From Rhodococcus sp. H36-A4 (lineage in GTDB: Bacteria > Actinomycetota > Actinomycetes > Mycobacteriales > Mycobacteriaceae), in contig NZ_JAPVLQ010000001.1 of assembly GCF_027158005.1 (NCBI RefSeq), positions 744,001 through 808,000 of the forward strand: a DNA stretch of 64,000 nt. The letters run 5' to 3'. Of this stretch, positions 52,989 through 62,471 are shown piece after piece (within the stretch, counting starts at the first letter, position 1; each line of letters begins with the position of its first letter). The notes under the pieces were generated by a model. The model searched no databases and was not told the origin of the DNA. It saw nothing but the letters and a program-made list of their open reading frames with translations. The position numbers and the translations under genes are program-made.

Positions 52989-53648
52989 TCAGACCACCAG
53001 ATAGCCCAACCTTTTTGCTGCGCCGGTAATGCGGCTCGAAAGGTCAGGATGACTCAACGGCAAAGAAAGCGCTGGTCGAACGGGCATTGCAGCGCCAGCA
53101 GGTGTGAACAGCGCTAGGCAAGGCGCGCCGGCGAACCGGCTGTTGTATCGCAGTCCGTCGAGGTCCGGGAATGCCTCCACGACGTGGCGTGCCCACTGCT
53201 GAGTGACTGCGTGCTGTCCGGTCGATAGTGCGAAATTGCCGCCGGTGCGCGTCGCCCAGGCGCCATCGCTGTCGGTCGCAACGTCGAGGACGGTGATCGG
53301 TCGGGTGAACGAAAGACCCGTCAGATAGGGGCGATCACACTCTCGATCGATCGTGCGATCTACCTGAAATGCCTCGGCTAACGCTACTCCCGGAGTTGAT
53401 GCGCCGTACCAGACACCGCGACCGGTCGGGTCATTGCCGAGAGGTAGGGCGTGCGGGTCGAAGCGCAACAGCGGTCCGTAGGTGCGCATTTCGCTCCAGG
53501 CCAGCACGTGGTCGCCGTCGGTCCTATGAACCCGCCACCACACCTCTTCGGTCGTAATCACCCGTAGTTCACCGTCCTGGATCCCCAACTTGCGCAGCAC
53601 TTGTGGGGAAGGTGGATCCGGCAGCATCGGACTCGGATTCGACGTCAC
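52989..53648 (-). CDS. RES-domain toxin, second pair
   Basis: 219 residues from GTG 53648, which overlaps the antitoxin TGA (GTGA). VWWRVHRTDG holds the conserved Arg, GRGVWYGASTPGVALAEAF the tyrosine and glutamate region, and TGLRYNSRF/LDGLRYNSRF the serine region. Like the toxin at 3 kb it should act on NAD+. The two toxins are diverged, so the pairs are not a recent duplication. Confidence 0.85.
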   Translation of the reverse strand: MTSNPSPMLPDPPSPQVLRKLGIQDGELRVITTEEVWWRVHRTDGDHVLAWSEMRTYGPLLRFDPHALPLGNDPTGRGVWYGASTPGVALAEAFQVDRTIDRECDRPYLTGLSFTRPITVLDVATDSDGAWATRTGGNFALSTGQHAVTQQWARHVVEAFPDLDGLRYNSRFAGAPCLALFTPAGAAMPVRPALSLPLSHPDLSSRITGAAKRLGYLVV

Positions 53649-54250
53649 GAACCTGCCCAGTCGCGAACCTCGACAAGCTGCAGCACCGAGTCGACCAGCT
53701 CTCCGGCCAACAACCATTCCCTGACCGATCTTGGCTTCCCATCGACCAGTAGCTCCGGCTGGGGTGTTGTGAGGAAGCCAGCCACAGCGGCGGGGTGCAG
53801 CTTTCGGCGCAGCAAATGTGGCAGCACCTGATCGAGCGCGCGGACGTGCTTGAGGACGAGTTCCTTGGATTCACTGCGGCTCTCGACGAGTTCGAACTGA
53901 AGTGCGGGGTAGACCCACGTGCCACCGTCGTCGATTGCCCACAGCGTGTGATGCAGACGGCGCTGTCTCAATCGAGAATCACTGACGTTCAACCCTTTCG
54001 CCACCTCTGCGGGTGAGTACGCCATGCTGTAGAGCCGAGCCATATGAGCGACTACGTCGGCGGCATTCTCGTCGTAGGACTCAGAATCCTCGGTCAGGCC
54101 GAAGGAATCGAGTAAGTGTGCCTCGGTGGCGGTCAGTCGAGCCGAGCCAGGCCGCTGCGGATGCAAGGCGCGCAACGCAGATATGAGGTCGGACCGATCG
54201 AAATCGAATCGGTCTCGGAGTAGTTGATCGAGCTCGTCCACAGTTGCCAC
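53645..54250 (-). CDS. MbcA/Xre-type antitoxin, second pair
   Basis: 201 residues, GTG start. SPAEVAKGLNVSDSRLRQRR is a clear helix-turn-helix; TWVYPALQFELV is the same beta-strand seen in the first antitoxin (YPAFQF), followed by a C-terminal toxin-binding region (QVLPHLLRRKLHPAAVAGFL, PRSVREWLLAG). Same gene order and overlap as pair one. DNA at 54265-54300 (CTAACGGTTACTAACG...CCGTTACC) is a likely operator. Confidence 0.82.
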   Translation of the reverse strand: MATVDELDQLLRDRFDFDRSDLISALRALHPQRPGSARLTATEAHLLDSFGLTEDSESYDENAADVVAHMARLYSMAYSPAEVAKGLNVSDSRLRQRRLHHTLWAIDDGGTWVYPALQFELVESRSESKELVLKHVRALDQVLPHLLRRKLHPAAVAGFLTTPQPELLVDGKPRSVREWLLAGELVDSVLQLVEVRDWAGS

Positions 54251-54572
54251 AACACACCCTTCCGATCGAGCTAACGGTTACTAACGCGAGGATACACCCG
54301 TTACCAAAACTGCTAGCTGGTGTTGTTCGGAAGAAATCACACGGACGTCGCACGATGACTGGTGAGACCCCGACCGGGGCTCGCTAGATGAGAGGGATGA
54401 GGACGAAGCTTGGGTTGTAGCCGCGTTGCCCTACGTATGTCAGACAGTTCTCTGGCGAGGCCGCAATGTCAGGTAGCTAATACAAGGCGTGTTCAGCCGG
54501 TGTAAGCCAAGTCGGAAACAACGGCGTCAATAGAAGACATCGATTCGCGACGGTAGGCAGCATACTGGCGCC
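54251..54572. other. Intergenic region between antitoxin and next gene
   Basis: About 320 bp. Near 54262-54306 there are repeated TAAC/GTTA half-sites (CTAACGGTTACTAACG and CCGTTACC) suited to autoregulation of the antitoxin. The rest shows nothing recognisable. Confidence 0.4.
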
Positions 54573-55226
54573 ATGGCTACCTTGATTCGCGACAGGTCGG
54601 CAATCGTCCAGACCGCTGAAGGACAGTTTCGGATCCGCCCAGACACCGCGGATGAGGATCCATGGAGGTTGACCTCCGACGCACTGACGGACGTTCGGGA
54701 CGGAGCAATCCACGTAGCTACCGGTGCAACCTACGGACCAGTGAGAGTCACCGTCGAGGAGTGGACGGGCCCTGCACCGGTTGACGGTGAGTGCTGGGAC
54801 GTCATCTGTGAGCGCAGTCTGAACAATCTCGCATCAGAAGATCCACACTTCCCGTCGTCTTCGGTGTGGATGGGCAATATCAACGATTCCGAGCCCGAGG
54901 TACTCGTGACGGACGTCGTCGGACACGTGCGGATCCGGTTACACGCAGTGGGCCGCGACTTGGGACGCGCCCACGGTGACACCACTGAGCCTGTAGAGCG
55001 GTATCTGCTTCAGGTGTGGGCAGAACAGGCTACATCGGAACCCGCCCATATTTACGGAAGTGACGCAGTCATGATCGGTCGGCTGGGAGCTGGCAACCTC
55101 TCCGTACGTCACAACGAAACACCAGGCGCAGGCGAACCCACATTGGCCCCACCGTCACAGCCGATGGTGAAAGACATCAAAGGTAAATTTTCTTCAGAAT
55201 CATTTCCGTTGTGGTACCCCCGGTGA
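54573..55226 (+). CDS. Hypothetical protein, function unknown
   Basis: 217 residues, soluble, beta-rich by pattern, acidic. Notable segments: VTVEEWTGPAPVDGECWDVI, LVTDVVGHVRIRLHAVGRDLGR, RYLLQVWAEQA. No signal peptide or transmembrane helix and no recognised family. Codon use is like a real gene (strong GC bias at third positions). Convergent with the HhH-like gene. Confidence 0.6.
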   Translation: MATLIRDRSAIVQTAEGQFRIRPDTADEDPWRLTSDALTDVRDGAIHVATGATYGPVRVTVEEWTGPAPVDGECWDVICERSLNNLASEDPHFPSSSVWMGNINDSEPEVLVTDVVGHVRIRLHAVGRDLGRAHGDTTEPVERYLLQVWAEQATSEPAHIYGSDAVMIGRLGAGNLSVRHNETPGAGEPTLAPPSQPMVKDIKGKFSSESFPLWYPR

Positions 55227-55399
55227 TCGCTGAAGAGTCTGAGTCCCCTCGCTGTCGCCGGCGGCCGGACGTGCCGCGGTCGAGCAGTGCGAACAAGTTT
55301 GCCACCCCGAGTGGGAGCCCACGCTTCGATTTCTATGACCACACCACAGAAGTCGGGCGGCCTCACCCCGGCCGCAGCGGATTCAAATCATGGAGTCTT

Positions 55400-56113
55400 C
55401 TAAAGCCTCTGACGGCCAGCGTTCCACATGGCGTGATCCAATTCCCATGCCGTCGTTGGAGCCGCCCGACCCGGGATTCGGTTTATTCGTGCGACCAATT
55501 CATGCACCAAAGCAGCGGCGTCGCACACTGCGATATCGACGCCCTGGCGCCGAAACCATCTGAGCACCATCCGGTCAGGCTTAATTCTGTGGTCGTCGCC
55601 GATCAGCATCCACAGGTATCCGCGCCGGACACCGTGACTTCCTTCGCCGGCCACCGAACGCAGCGCGCTGTCAACGCGCTCGAACCTGGACTTATCCTCC
55701 AACAGCTGCCGTGCATCATCTAGCGTCTCAATACCTTCAGCGCGAAAGATCTCGACGTGCTCCAGCACTGCTTTCGCCTTGAGAATCCCTCCAGCGCCCG
55801 TCGAGGTTCTCTGCTTGTTCGCTGATTCCAGCAGGCTGGCGACATCGAACCGATCCGCGAACATGCGGAGCGGCACTGGGTCTTCGGACGAAGGCGTGGA
55901 GGCGGCCACCGATGGTTCGGTGACATCGAACTGCAGCGCTACACGGTAGACCAGAGGCACAACCGTCGAGGCGTAACCCGCTCCGATGCTCCATACGGCG
56001 TCGGTAATTGCGAAACTTAGACTGACCCAGCGTCGCTCACGCGGCTTCGGATCCAGCGCAACTACTGCTGTAGTCAAACGATCCATCGTTGCTTCGTCGA
56101 GCAGTTTTGTCAT
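55400..56113 (-). CDS. Possible HhH-GPD-like protein
   Basis: 237 residues from ATG 56113 (ATG 56149 is also possible). WSIGAGYASTVVPLVYR, then HVEIFRAEGIETLDDARQLL, VAGEGSHGVRRGYLWMLIGDD and IKPDRMVLRWFRR. The G-I-x-T-x-x-D-A-x-x-L and GV.R.Y...L.G.D..KPDR.v.RF sequence recalls the helix-hairpin-helix glycosylase fold in unannotated actinobacterial proteins. The catalytic Lys/Asp pair cannot be assigned safely, so a DNA-repair role is speculative. Confidence 0.5.
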   Translation of the reverse strand: MTKLLDEATMDRLTTAVVALDPKPRERRWVSLSFAITDAVWSIGAGYASTVVPLVYRVALQFDVTEPSVAASTPSSEDPVPLRMFADRFDVASLLESANKQRTSTGAGGILKAKAVLEHVEIFRAEGIETLDDARQLLEDKSRFERVDSALRSVAGEGSHGVRRGYLWMLIGDDHRIKPDRMVLRWFRRQGVDIAVCDAAALVHELVARINRIPGRAAPTTAWELDHAMWNAGRQRL

Positions 56114-56186
56114 GCCCAGATCCTGCACGCCACAACACACTATGTCCATTGTCGGCTTATCGATCTTCCCAGGCGGGCCACAGTCG

Positions 56187-56834
56187 TCACCGAAGCGCGC
56201 CCGCGCCGTCGATGACCATCGCCAGCCCCACTTCGAAGGAATCCGCGAACGAATACCCCGGTTGCATAACGTGCTCGCCGGCGAACTGCGCCATCCGCGG
56301 GAACGTCGTCAGATCCATCGCGTCCCGAATCGCCTGCGCCGAACTTGGTATGTCGATACTCGCGAGCATGCTCTCCTGCAGCGCGAATCCATAGACGAAC
56401 GCGTCGACCACCGCGTAAGTGTGCGCAGCGCCGGACAACGAAAAGTCGTTCGACAGAAGCACATCGAGCACAGCTTCATGGCTCGTCAACGTCGCCTCCC
56501 CTGGACTCACCCGCGTCTCCATCAACGCAGTCGCCCACGGATGCCGACCCAGCGCCAGGCGAAGAGACCGCGACCTACTCGCCAGCTCTTCACTCCATAC
56601 CCCGTCCGCCGCGGGCAGGTAGACCTCGCCGAAAACATGATCGACGATCGCGTCGAGAATGTCCTCCTTGTTGGCGACATGGTTGTAGATCGCCATGGGG
56701 CGCACCCCGAGCTCGTCGGCGAGAGCCCTCATCGTCAGCGCCGGTACGCCGTCACGATCCGCCAGCGCCACCGCGCAGGCCACGACGCGTTCTCGCGTCA
56801 GCGAGTTTCGTGGAGCGCGTGCCTTTACCATCAT
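56187..56834 (-). CDS. TetR family regulator (TetR_C class)
   Basis: 215 residues. HTH: TMRALADELGVRPMAIYNHV, followed by ANKEDILDAIVDHV, the arrangement of TetR(A)-like regulators with a long C-terminal domain (SFADSFEVGLAMVIDG). Two adjacent ATGs (56834, 56831). It is divergent from the quinone-reductase-like gene with a clean operator between, so probably represses both. Confidence 0.9.
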   Translation of the reverse strand: MMVKARAPRNSLTRERVVACAVALADRDGVPALTMRALADELGVRPMAIYNHVANKEDILDAIVDHVFGEVYLPAADGVWSEELASRSRSLRLALGRHPWATALMETRVSPGEATLTSHEAVLDVLLSNDFSLSGAAHTYAVVDAFVYGFALQESMLASIDIPSSAQAIRDAMDLTTFPRMAQFAGEHVMQPGYSFADSFEVGLAMVIDGAGALR

Positions 56835-56841
56835 TCCAGAG

Positions 56842-56860
56842 TAACGTACTTTGTACGTTA
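56842..56860. promoter_or_regulatory. TetR operator (perfect inverted repeat)
   Basis: TAACGTAC-TTT-GTACGTTA, 8-bp arms, between the divergent TetR and MDR genes, 7 bp from the TetR start. Confidence 0.75.
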
Positions 56861-56882
56861 TCAACCTTCCGGAGGTCAGCTG

Positions 56883-57866
56883 ATGGATCAAGCACACACG
56901 ATGCGCGCGATACTGCAGCCGCGCTACGGAACCAGCGAAACACTCGTCTTCGGCCTGAACGCGATCCCCACAGCCGGACCCGGCCGAATACTCGTACAAG
57001 TACGTGGGGCAGGCATCTCCCGCGGCACCGTCCACCTCCTCACCGGCCTCCCCCGAGTGATGCGCCCCTTCACCGGACTCCGAACACCACGCCGACGTAT
57101 CCCCGGCCTCGACGTCACCGGAGACATCGTCGCCATGGGCAAAGGCGTCGCCGACTTCCATGTGGGACAACGAGTATTCGGCATCGCGAAAGGCTCACTC
57201 GCCCAATACGCCATCGCCGACGCAAAGGCCCTCGCACCCGCACCTACCGGCCTCGACGACGCCCACGTTGCCGTCCTCGCCGAATCCGGGCTCACCGCAC
57301 TCCAAGCCCTCGACGCCGCCCGCGTCGAATCAGGCACGCGCCTGCTGATCATCGGAGCCTCCGGCGGGGTCGGCAGCTACGCCGTCGCGCTCGCCGCCGC
57401 CAGGGGCGCCGAAGTGACCGCAGTCTGCAGTAGCGCAAAAGCCGAAGTCGTAACCGGTTGGGGCGCACAGCACGTCATCGACTACCAACGCGAGGACTAC
57501 ACCACCACCCAACACAAGTACGACGCCATCCTCGACATCGCCGGCGGCACACCGCTACCGCAGCTCCGCCGAATCCTCGCCGACGACGGAACAGTGGCAT
57601 TCGTTGGAAACGAAACCGGCGGACCCTGGACCGGAGGCTTCGAGAAGTCCCTGTTCAACGCTGTGCGCATGATCCCGAAGCGGCAGCGCTACGCAGTGGT
57701 GACAGCGCGCACCCGGCGCGAGGAGCTGGAGCGCCTCGCCGACATCATCGAACGCCACCACATCGTCCCCCACATACACCGCACCTACCCGCTCGATTCC
57801 GTGCCCGAAGCCCTGGACGAACTGCAATCCGGAAGTGTCTGCGGGAAGATCGCCATCACCATCTGA
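56883..57866 (+). CDS. MDR-family NADPH:quinone reductase-like protein
   Basis: 327 residues from ATG 56883 with GGAGG ten bases upstream. GroES-like N-terminal domain, then Rossmann motif GASGGVGSYAVALAAARGAEVTAV and a C-terminal DSVPEALDELQSGSVCGKIAI typical of zinc-independent zeta-crystallin/quinone oxidoreductases. No zinc ligands. Probably reduces a quinone or enone with NADPH and is induced via the divergent TetR. Confidence 0.9.
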   Translation: MDQAHTMRAILQPRYGTSETLVFGLNAIPTAGPGRILVQVRGAGISRGTVHLLTGLPRVMRPFTGLRTPRRRIPGLDVTGDIVAMGKGVADFHVGQRVFGIAKGSLAQYAIADAKALAPAPTGLDDAHVAVLAESGLTALQALDAARVESGTRLLIIGASGGVGSYAVALAAARGAEVTAVCSSAKAEVVTGWGAQHVIDYQREDYTTTQHKYDAILDIAGGTPLPQLRRILADDGTVAFVGNETGGPWTGGFEKSLFNAVRMIPKRQRYAVVTARTRREELERLADIIERHHIVPHIHRTYPLDSVPEALDELQSGSVCGKIAITI

Positions 57867-57875
57867 AACCGCAGG

Positions 57876-58877
57876 TCAGGGACGAGACAGAACGGCAAGG
57901 GCCGCGTCGGACAACTCCCGGAACCCATCGAATCCGACGGCACGTCGACACCCGTCGAGTTCGAACGACACCCGAGTTCCACCCGAGCCATCAGGCCGCA
58001 ACAATACGGTCGAAGCCATCTGCGTCGCATCCAGCGAACAGGGCTGCGCAACAGGCGCATCCGCGAGCGGAATCGCCAGTGCTGCACTGTCGGAACGATT
58101 CAACGCAAGTGTCGATCCCGGTACGACATAACTACCATCCAGCCCCGCGGGCTCGACGGGATACCTGCACACCTGCAGGCCGCCTACATCGCTCGTCGGC
58201 ATCGCCAGCGCAGGCGGACGAATCCGGCCACCCTCGCGCTCACGTTCCACCGCCGCGTCGACGTCCTCGGTAGTGGTGTTCTCGAACTCGCTACCCGACG
58301 CGCCACCACACCCCAGGGCGTCGACGGCGACACCCGTTGGGTGGACGGATCGCGACACCTCGTCCAGCATCCTGAGAGGCTCCAACGGATCATCCTGAAA
58401 CCCGCACGGCGCACTCGGCCACGCTGGGCGAAAAGCCTGTCCAGCATCATCGACGAGCCACAAGCCCGCCGGAACATCCACTGCTAAGGCACAGCTGGCC
58501 GAAATATTGTCCGCATACCGCGACGAACGCGCCGAGAACGCATCCGCGACAGCACTCACATCACCCTGCAGACGCACCGAATCCACCGACATCTCACCCG
58601 AGCTGCCGACCCCTCGCTCGCACCGCACCACCGCGACCGGCTCGAAACCCGCAGGTGGATAACCCACTTCCGGTGCCGTGGACGCAATTGCCGGATCCCA
58701 GGGCCCCACACCGGTCAAGGCTGTATAGATGTCTCGCGACAAGCAATCCGCGGACTCCACCACTGATGCAGTCGGTGGCCGAAACGACACCGTGTCGATA
58801 CCGACCATCTGCAATCCAAAACTGCACGAGCTACACACCACCACCGCGAGCGGCAACCACACAGCTGAGCGACGCAT
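57876..58877 (-). CDS. Secreted protein of unknown function
   Basis: 333 residues. N-terminal MRRSAVWLPLAVVVCSSC is a short signal peptide; a lipobox is only weakly matched, so lipoprotein status is uncertain. The mature part contains about ten cysteines, suggesting disulfides, and no recognised domain. Convergent with the quinone reductase gene (9-bp gap) and divergent from the DUF222-HNH gene. Confidence 0.7.
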   Translation of the reverse strand: MRRSAVWLPLAVVVCSSCSFGLQMVGIDTVSFRPPTASVVESADCLSRDIYTALTGVGPWDPAIASTAPEVGYPPAGFEPVAVVRCERGVGSSGEMSVDSVRLQGDVSAVADAFSARSSRYADNISASCALAVDVPAGLWLVDDAGQAFRPAWPSAPCGFQDDPLEPLRMLDEVSRSVHPTGVAVDALGCGGASGSEFENTTTEDVDAAVEREREGGRIRPPALAMPTSDVGGLQVCRYPVEPAGLDGSYVVPGSTLALNRSDSAALAIPLADAPVAQPCSLDATQMASTVLLRPDGSGGTRVSFELDGCRRAVGFDGFRELSDAALAVLSRP

Positions 58878-58940
58878 GCCGTCGAGGCTACGCCCGGCAA
58901 CTTTCGAGTTCTTGTCGGTAGGGCGTTGTATCTTTTTCCT

Positions 58941-60374
58941 ATGCACAAGTTGGGGGACTTTCGCAGCGCCGACGCGCTCTCCGATCAGGAGATCGTGTCC
59001 GGCATCAGCGACATCACCCACGCCGAAAACAACTTCGCTGCAAAGAAATACGCACTCCTCGCCGAGTTCTCGCGACGCGGCCTCAACGTCAACCTCAAAC
59101 ACTCGACGCCGACGCGGTGGCTCGCCTCCGGAACCCGCGTCGCCGACGGGAACGCCGCCCGACAATTCGACACCGCCAACTGGCTCACCCACTGGCCCGC
59201 AGTGTTGAAAGCCCTCACCGACGGTGACATCCACGTCGCGCACGTCAGAGAAATCTACGACGGCTACACCCACATCCGCACCGCCGATCCAACGCTCGGC
59301 AGCACCCGAATCATCGACATCGTCAACGACCTACTCGGCGTCGCATTCGACGCGACCGCAGCGAAGGTACAGAAGCGGGCACACGAACTCGCCCACGCGG
59401 TCGCCCACGACGCACGCGCACGCTACGACGACGCTCAGCGCGAACGCCAACGACGCGAAGACGAACGCCGGGAGCAGGAAAAGCTCGGTGACACAGTCGA
59501 ACCCGAAGACCAACACGAAGAGAAGGTCGAAGCGAAGGTCGGCGCCGACGGTGTCCCCGAGGGGCCGCCTCCGCTACCGGCATCGGAGAACCCCGCACTC
59601 AACAGGTTCGACCTCTACCTCCAATCCGACGGACGCACCACCTTGAGAGGGGACGTCGACAAGATCCTCGCCGAAAAGCTGCGGGCGGTCCTGTCACCGC
59701 TGTCGAAACCTCGACCCGAGCCCGACGCCACCCTCGACACCCGGAGTCCATCGAAACGCCAGGCCGACGCGCTCTCCGAGCTACTCGACGCACACCTCAC
59801 CGGGTACGCCCCCGGGCACGATGGGTCGAGGCCGCAGGTGAACGTCACCGTCAACCTGCGGGACCTACTCACCCCCGAAGCACAGGCGAAAATGGGCGGG
59901 AACGCGGCAGCCGTTTCCGCTGAGACAGGGACAGGCAGTCCCGACTGGCCCTTCCGCCTCGGGTGGACCGGGCCCATCAGCAAAAACCTCGCCGAACTCT
60001 CGAGCTGCGACGCCGACCTGACGCCGATCATCATCGACCACAACGGGATTCCCCTAGCGATGGGCAGGACGGTCCGCCTCGGCACAACCTCCCAACGCAC
60101 CGCCGTCATCCTCCGGGACCGCTGCTGCGTCATGTGCGGGCGCCCCGCCGACTGGTGCCTGCTCCACCACGTCGTTTTCTGGCGGAACGGCGGCCCCACC
60201 GACGTCAACAACCTCGCCCTCGTCTGCAGTGAATGCCACCGCGCCATCCACAACGACGGATGGGACATCGCATTCGGCGACGACGGCCACCCCGTCGTCA
60301 TCCCGCCAGTCACCGTCGACCCGCACCGAAAACCACGACCCAGCTACCACCGAAGACGAAAACCCGCCATGTAG
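58941..60374 (+). CDS. DUF222 protein with C-terminal HNH nuclease domain
   Basis: 477 residues. N-terminal DUF222 region (DQEIVSGISDITHAENNFAAKKYALLAEFSRRG), a charged linker with coiled-coil character (ARYDDAQRERQRREDERREQ), and an HNH domain: CCVMCGRPADWCLLHHVVFWRNGG in part, NNLALVCSECHRAIHNDGW, with CxxC...HH...N...CxxCH. Such genes are present in many copies in actinobacterial genomes and behave as mobile or intron-like elements. Metal-dependent DNA nicking is the family activity. Confidence 0.9.
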   Translation: MHKLGDFRSADALSDQEIVSGISDITHAENNFAAKKYALLAEFSRRGLNVNLKHSTPTRWLASGTRVADGNAARQFDTANWLTHWPAVLKALTDGDIHVAHVREIYDGYTHIRTADPTLGSTRIIDIVNDLLGVAFDATAAKVQKRAHELAHAVAHDARARYDDAQRERQRREDERREQEKLGDTVEPEDQHEEKVEAKVGADGVPEGPPPLPASENPALNRFDLYLQSDGRTTLRGDVDKILAEKLRAVLSPLSKPRPEPDATLDTRSPSKRQADALSELLDAHLTGYAPGHDGSRPQVNVTVNLRDLLTPEAQAKMGGNAAAVSAETGTGSPDWPFRLGWTGPISKNLAELSSCDADLTPIIIDHNGIPLAMGRTVRLGTTSQRTAVILRDRCCVMCGRPADWCLLHHVVFWRNGGPTDVNNLALVCSECHRAIHNDGWDIAFGDDGHPVVIPPVTVDPHRKPRPSYHRRRKPAM

Positions 60375-60492
60375 AACAACATTGACGTCAGCGCTGGGCC
60401 AGACCCGCCGCCCGGCCACACCACATCGACACCCGGAGCTGCTGCGCCCCACCCATTCAGAGTCCGAGCGCGAAAAACAAGAGCGGTAGCCG

Positions 60493-60819
60493 TCAGATCG
60501 ACCCGGCCTGCTCGATGACCAAGATCCGTGCTTCCCCGACCGGAACCGCTTTGTGCTCGTCACCGACCTCGGCCACGCACATCATTCCGGGCACGAGTCT
60601 TTCGACGTGCTCGCCATTGGAGTCCCGGTAGTGCATGTCCACGATGCCGTCGACGACGACGAACACTTCGGTGCCATCGTTGACGTGCCAGACGTAAGCA
60701 CTATCGGTCCAATGCAGGCGGACAGTGGCGTTGTCTACGGACGCGAGCAGTTGCGCGCCCCAAGCCTGCTCCGCGGTGAACTCGCCGGCCGTCACGAAAC
60801 GCATCCATTCGTCCCCCAT
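60493..60819 (-). CDS. Small cupin-domain protein
   Basis: 108 residues. Single beta-barrel: LHWTDSAYVWHVNDGTEVFVVVDGIVDMHYRD and LVPGMMCVAEVGDEHKAVPVGEARILVI, corresponding to cupin motifs 1 and 2, with His and Glu possible metal ligands. It is divergent from an MFS gene. Substrate unknown; similar small cupins sense or modify small molecules. Confidence 0.8.
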   Translation of the reverse strand: MGDEWMRFVTAGEFTAEQAWGAQLLASVDNATVRLHWTDSAYVWHVNDGTEVFVVVDGIVDMHYRDSNGEHVERLVPGMMCVAEVGDEHKAVPVGEARILVIEQAGSI

Positions 60820-60888
60820 ATGTGTCGAAGTCGATGACCAAACGCTACCGTCCGACTTATGGCGCAGCTCACAGCCTTCTCAGTTGTA

Positions 60889-60903
60889 CACAACATAGTT
60901 GTG
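60889..60903. promoter_or_regulatory. Candidate operator between cupin and MFS genes
   Basis: CACAAC-ATA-GTTGTG, perfect 6-bp arms with 3-bp spacer, in the 142-bp divergent intergenic region. The regulator is not adjacent. Confidence 0.5.
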
Positions 60904-60961
60904 AACTACTGTTCTCCGGGTGCAGCGACACCGCGCCGTCTGCGCAAACACGAGGAGACCT

Positions 60962-62434
60962 ATGAGCACCACCGAAAAGCAGGCCAGCAGAGTGCTGATC
61001 CCGGCGCTCGCAGTCACCGTGATGGTCGTCGCGCTGCTCCAAACAGTGGTCATCCCGGTGCTGGCAGACATCGGCAAAGCTCTGGACGCATCCTCCTCCG
61101 CGGTCGGCTGGACGGTGACCGCGAACCTGCTGGCCGCTGCAGTCCTGACCCCGATACTCGGACGGCTCGGTGACGTCCGTGGCCGACGCCCAGTACTCCT
61201 GGGGATCCTCCTCGTCGTCGCGGCGGGTTCGCTGCTGGCGGCACTGACCACCTCGCTACCGCTGCTGATCCTCGCGCGGATTCTGCAGGGCGCGTCGTTC
61301 GGCCTCTTCCCTCTCGCTATCGGGGTGCTGCGTGACGAACTACCCGCGCAGCGGCTCACCGGCGCGATGGCCGTGGTCAGCGGCACTCTCGGCATCGGCG
61401 GCGGCATCGGGTTGGTGCTCACCGGGTTACTGACCCGCGACGGCGGCGACTACCACCGCATCTTCTGGCTCTCCCTCGGCGTCACGTTGGTGTCTTTGGT
61501 GCTGGCAGCGGTCACTGTCCCCAAGCACGGCCCAGCGGGCGGCGGCAAGATCGACTGGCTCGGCGGCGGCGTGCTCGGCGCCGGATTGGTACTACTGCTC
61601 CTACCGCTCTCACAGGGTCACGAATGGGGTTGGGCCTCGCCCGCCACCATCGGCTGCCTCGTCGCATCGGTGATCGTCTTCGCGCTCTGGATCATCCTCG
61701 AACGCCGGGTCGACGAGCCGCTCGTGCTGCCGTCGCTTCTGGCCAACCGCCCGTTCATGGTCACGAACGCCGCAGGCCTCCTCATCGGCGTCGCGATGTT
61801 CGTCTCGTTCCTCGGTGTCTCCGGGTTCGTGCAGGCCCCCTCTGAGGTCGGTTACGGGTTCTCCGCCAGCGTCCTCGCCGCCAGCAGCGTCTATCTTCTG
61901 CCCGGCGCGCTGGCCGGAGTCGTCGTCGCACCGATCGGTGGACGCCTCGTGCACCGCTTCGGTGGCCGCTTCACCTTGATCCTCGCCTCCCTGGTCGGCG
62001 CTGTCGGCTTCGCATTCATCGCCGTTCTCCACACCGCCAGCTGGCAGATCATCCTCGGAGTGCTGTTCATCAACAGTGCAGTCAGCCTCGGCTACGCGGC
62101 GATGCCTGCGCTCATCGTCGACGAGGTGCGCCCCGATCAGACCGGTGTCGCCAACAGCGTCAACTCCATCGCCCGCTCGGTCGGCAGCTCGCTGGCCAGC
62201 GCGGTAGTCATTACCCTCCTCAGCAGTCAGCTACTCCCCATCGGACTGCCGAAGGAGTCTTCGTACGTCATCGCCTTCGTCATCGGCGCCGTCGGACTCA
62301 CCCTCAGCGCCGTCATCGTTGCCGTCGGCCTGCCTCGCCCGGGTTCACGCGTAGACACCCGGACCGCCCTGGAGATCGAACAGGAACGGGCGACTTCCCT
62401 CGCCGCGGAATGGTCGACGGTCACCGGACGTTGA
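60962..62434 (+). CDS. MFS drug exporter (DHA2-like, 14 helices)
   Basis: 490 residues. Motifs GRLGDVRGRRPVLL between helices 2 and 3, VSGTLGIGGGIGLVLTG (motif C of antiporters), and 14 hydrophobic segments fit DHA2-type multidrug efflux pumps. ATG 60962 follows GGAGACC. It lies 37 bp upstream of a DJ-1/Hsp31-like gene in the same direction, suggesting joint induction by reactive compounds. Confidence 0.88.
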   Translation: MSTTEKQASRVLIPALAVTVMVVALLQTVVIPVLADIGKALDASSSAVGWTVTANLLAAAVLTPILGRLGDVRGRRPVLLGILLVVAAGSLLAALTTSLPLLILARILQGASFGLFPLAIGVLRDELPAQRLTGAMAVVSGTLGIGGGIGLVLTGLLTRDGGDYHRIFWLSLGVTLVSLVLAAVTVPKHGPAGGGKIDWLGGGVLGAGLVLLLLPLSQGHEWGWASPATIGCLVASVIVFALWIILERRVDEPLVLPSLLANRPFMVTNAAGLLIGVAMFVSFLGVSGFVQAPSEVGYGFSASVLAASSVYLLPGALAGVVVAPIGGRLVHRFGGRFTLILASLVGAVGFAFIAVLHTASWQIILGVLFINSAVSLGYAAMPALIVDEVRPDQTGVANSVNSIARSVGSSLASAVVITLLSSQLLPIGLPKESSYVIAFVIGAVGLTLSAVIVAVGLPRPGSRVDTRTALEIEQERATSLAAEWSTVTGR

Positions 62435-62471
62435 AGACATCATCAAGCCAAACAGAGAAGAAGGAACAACT

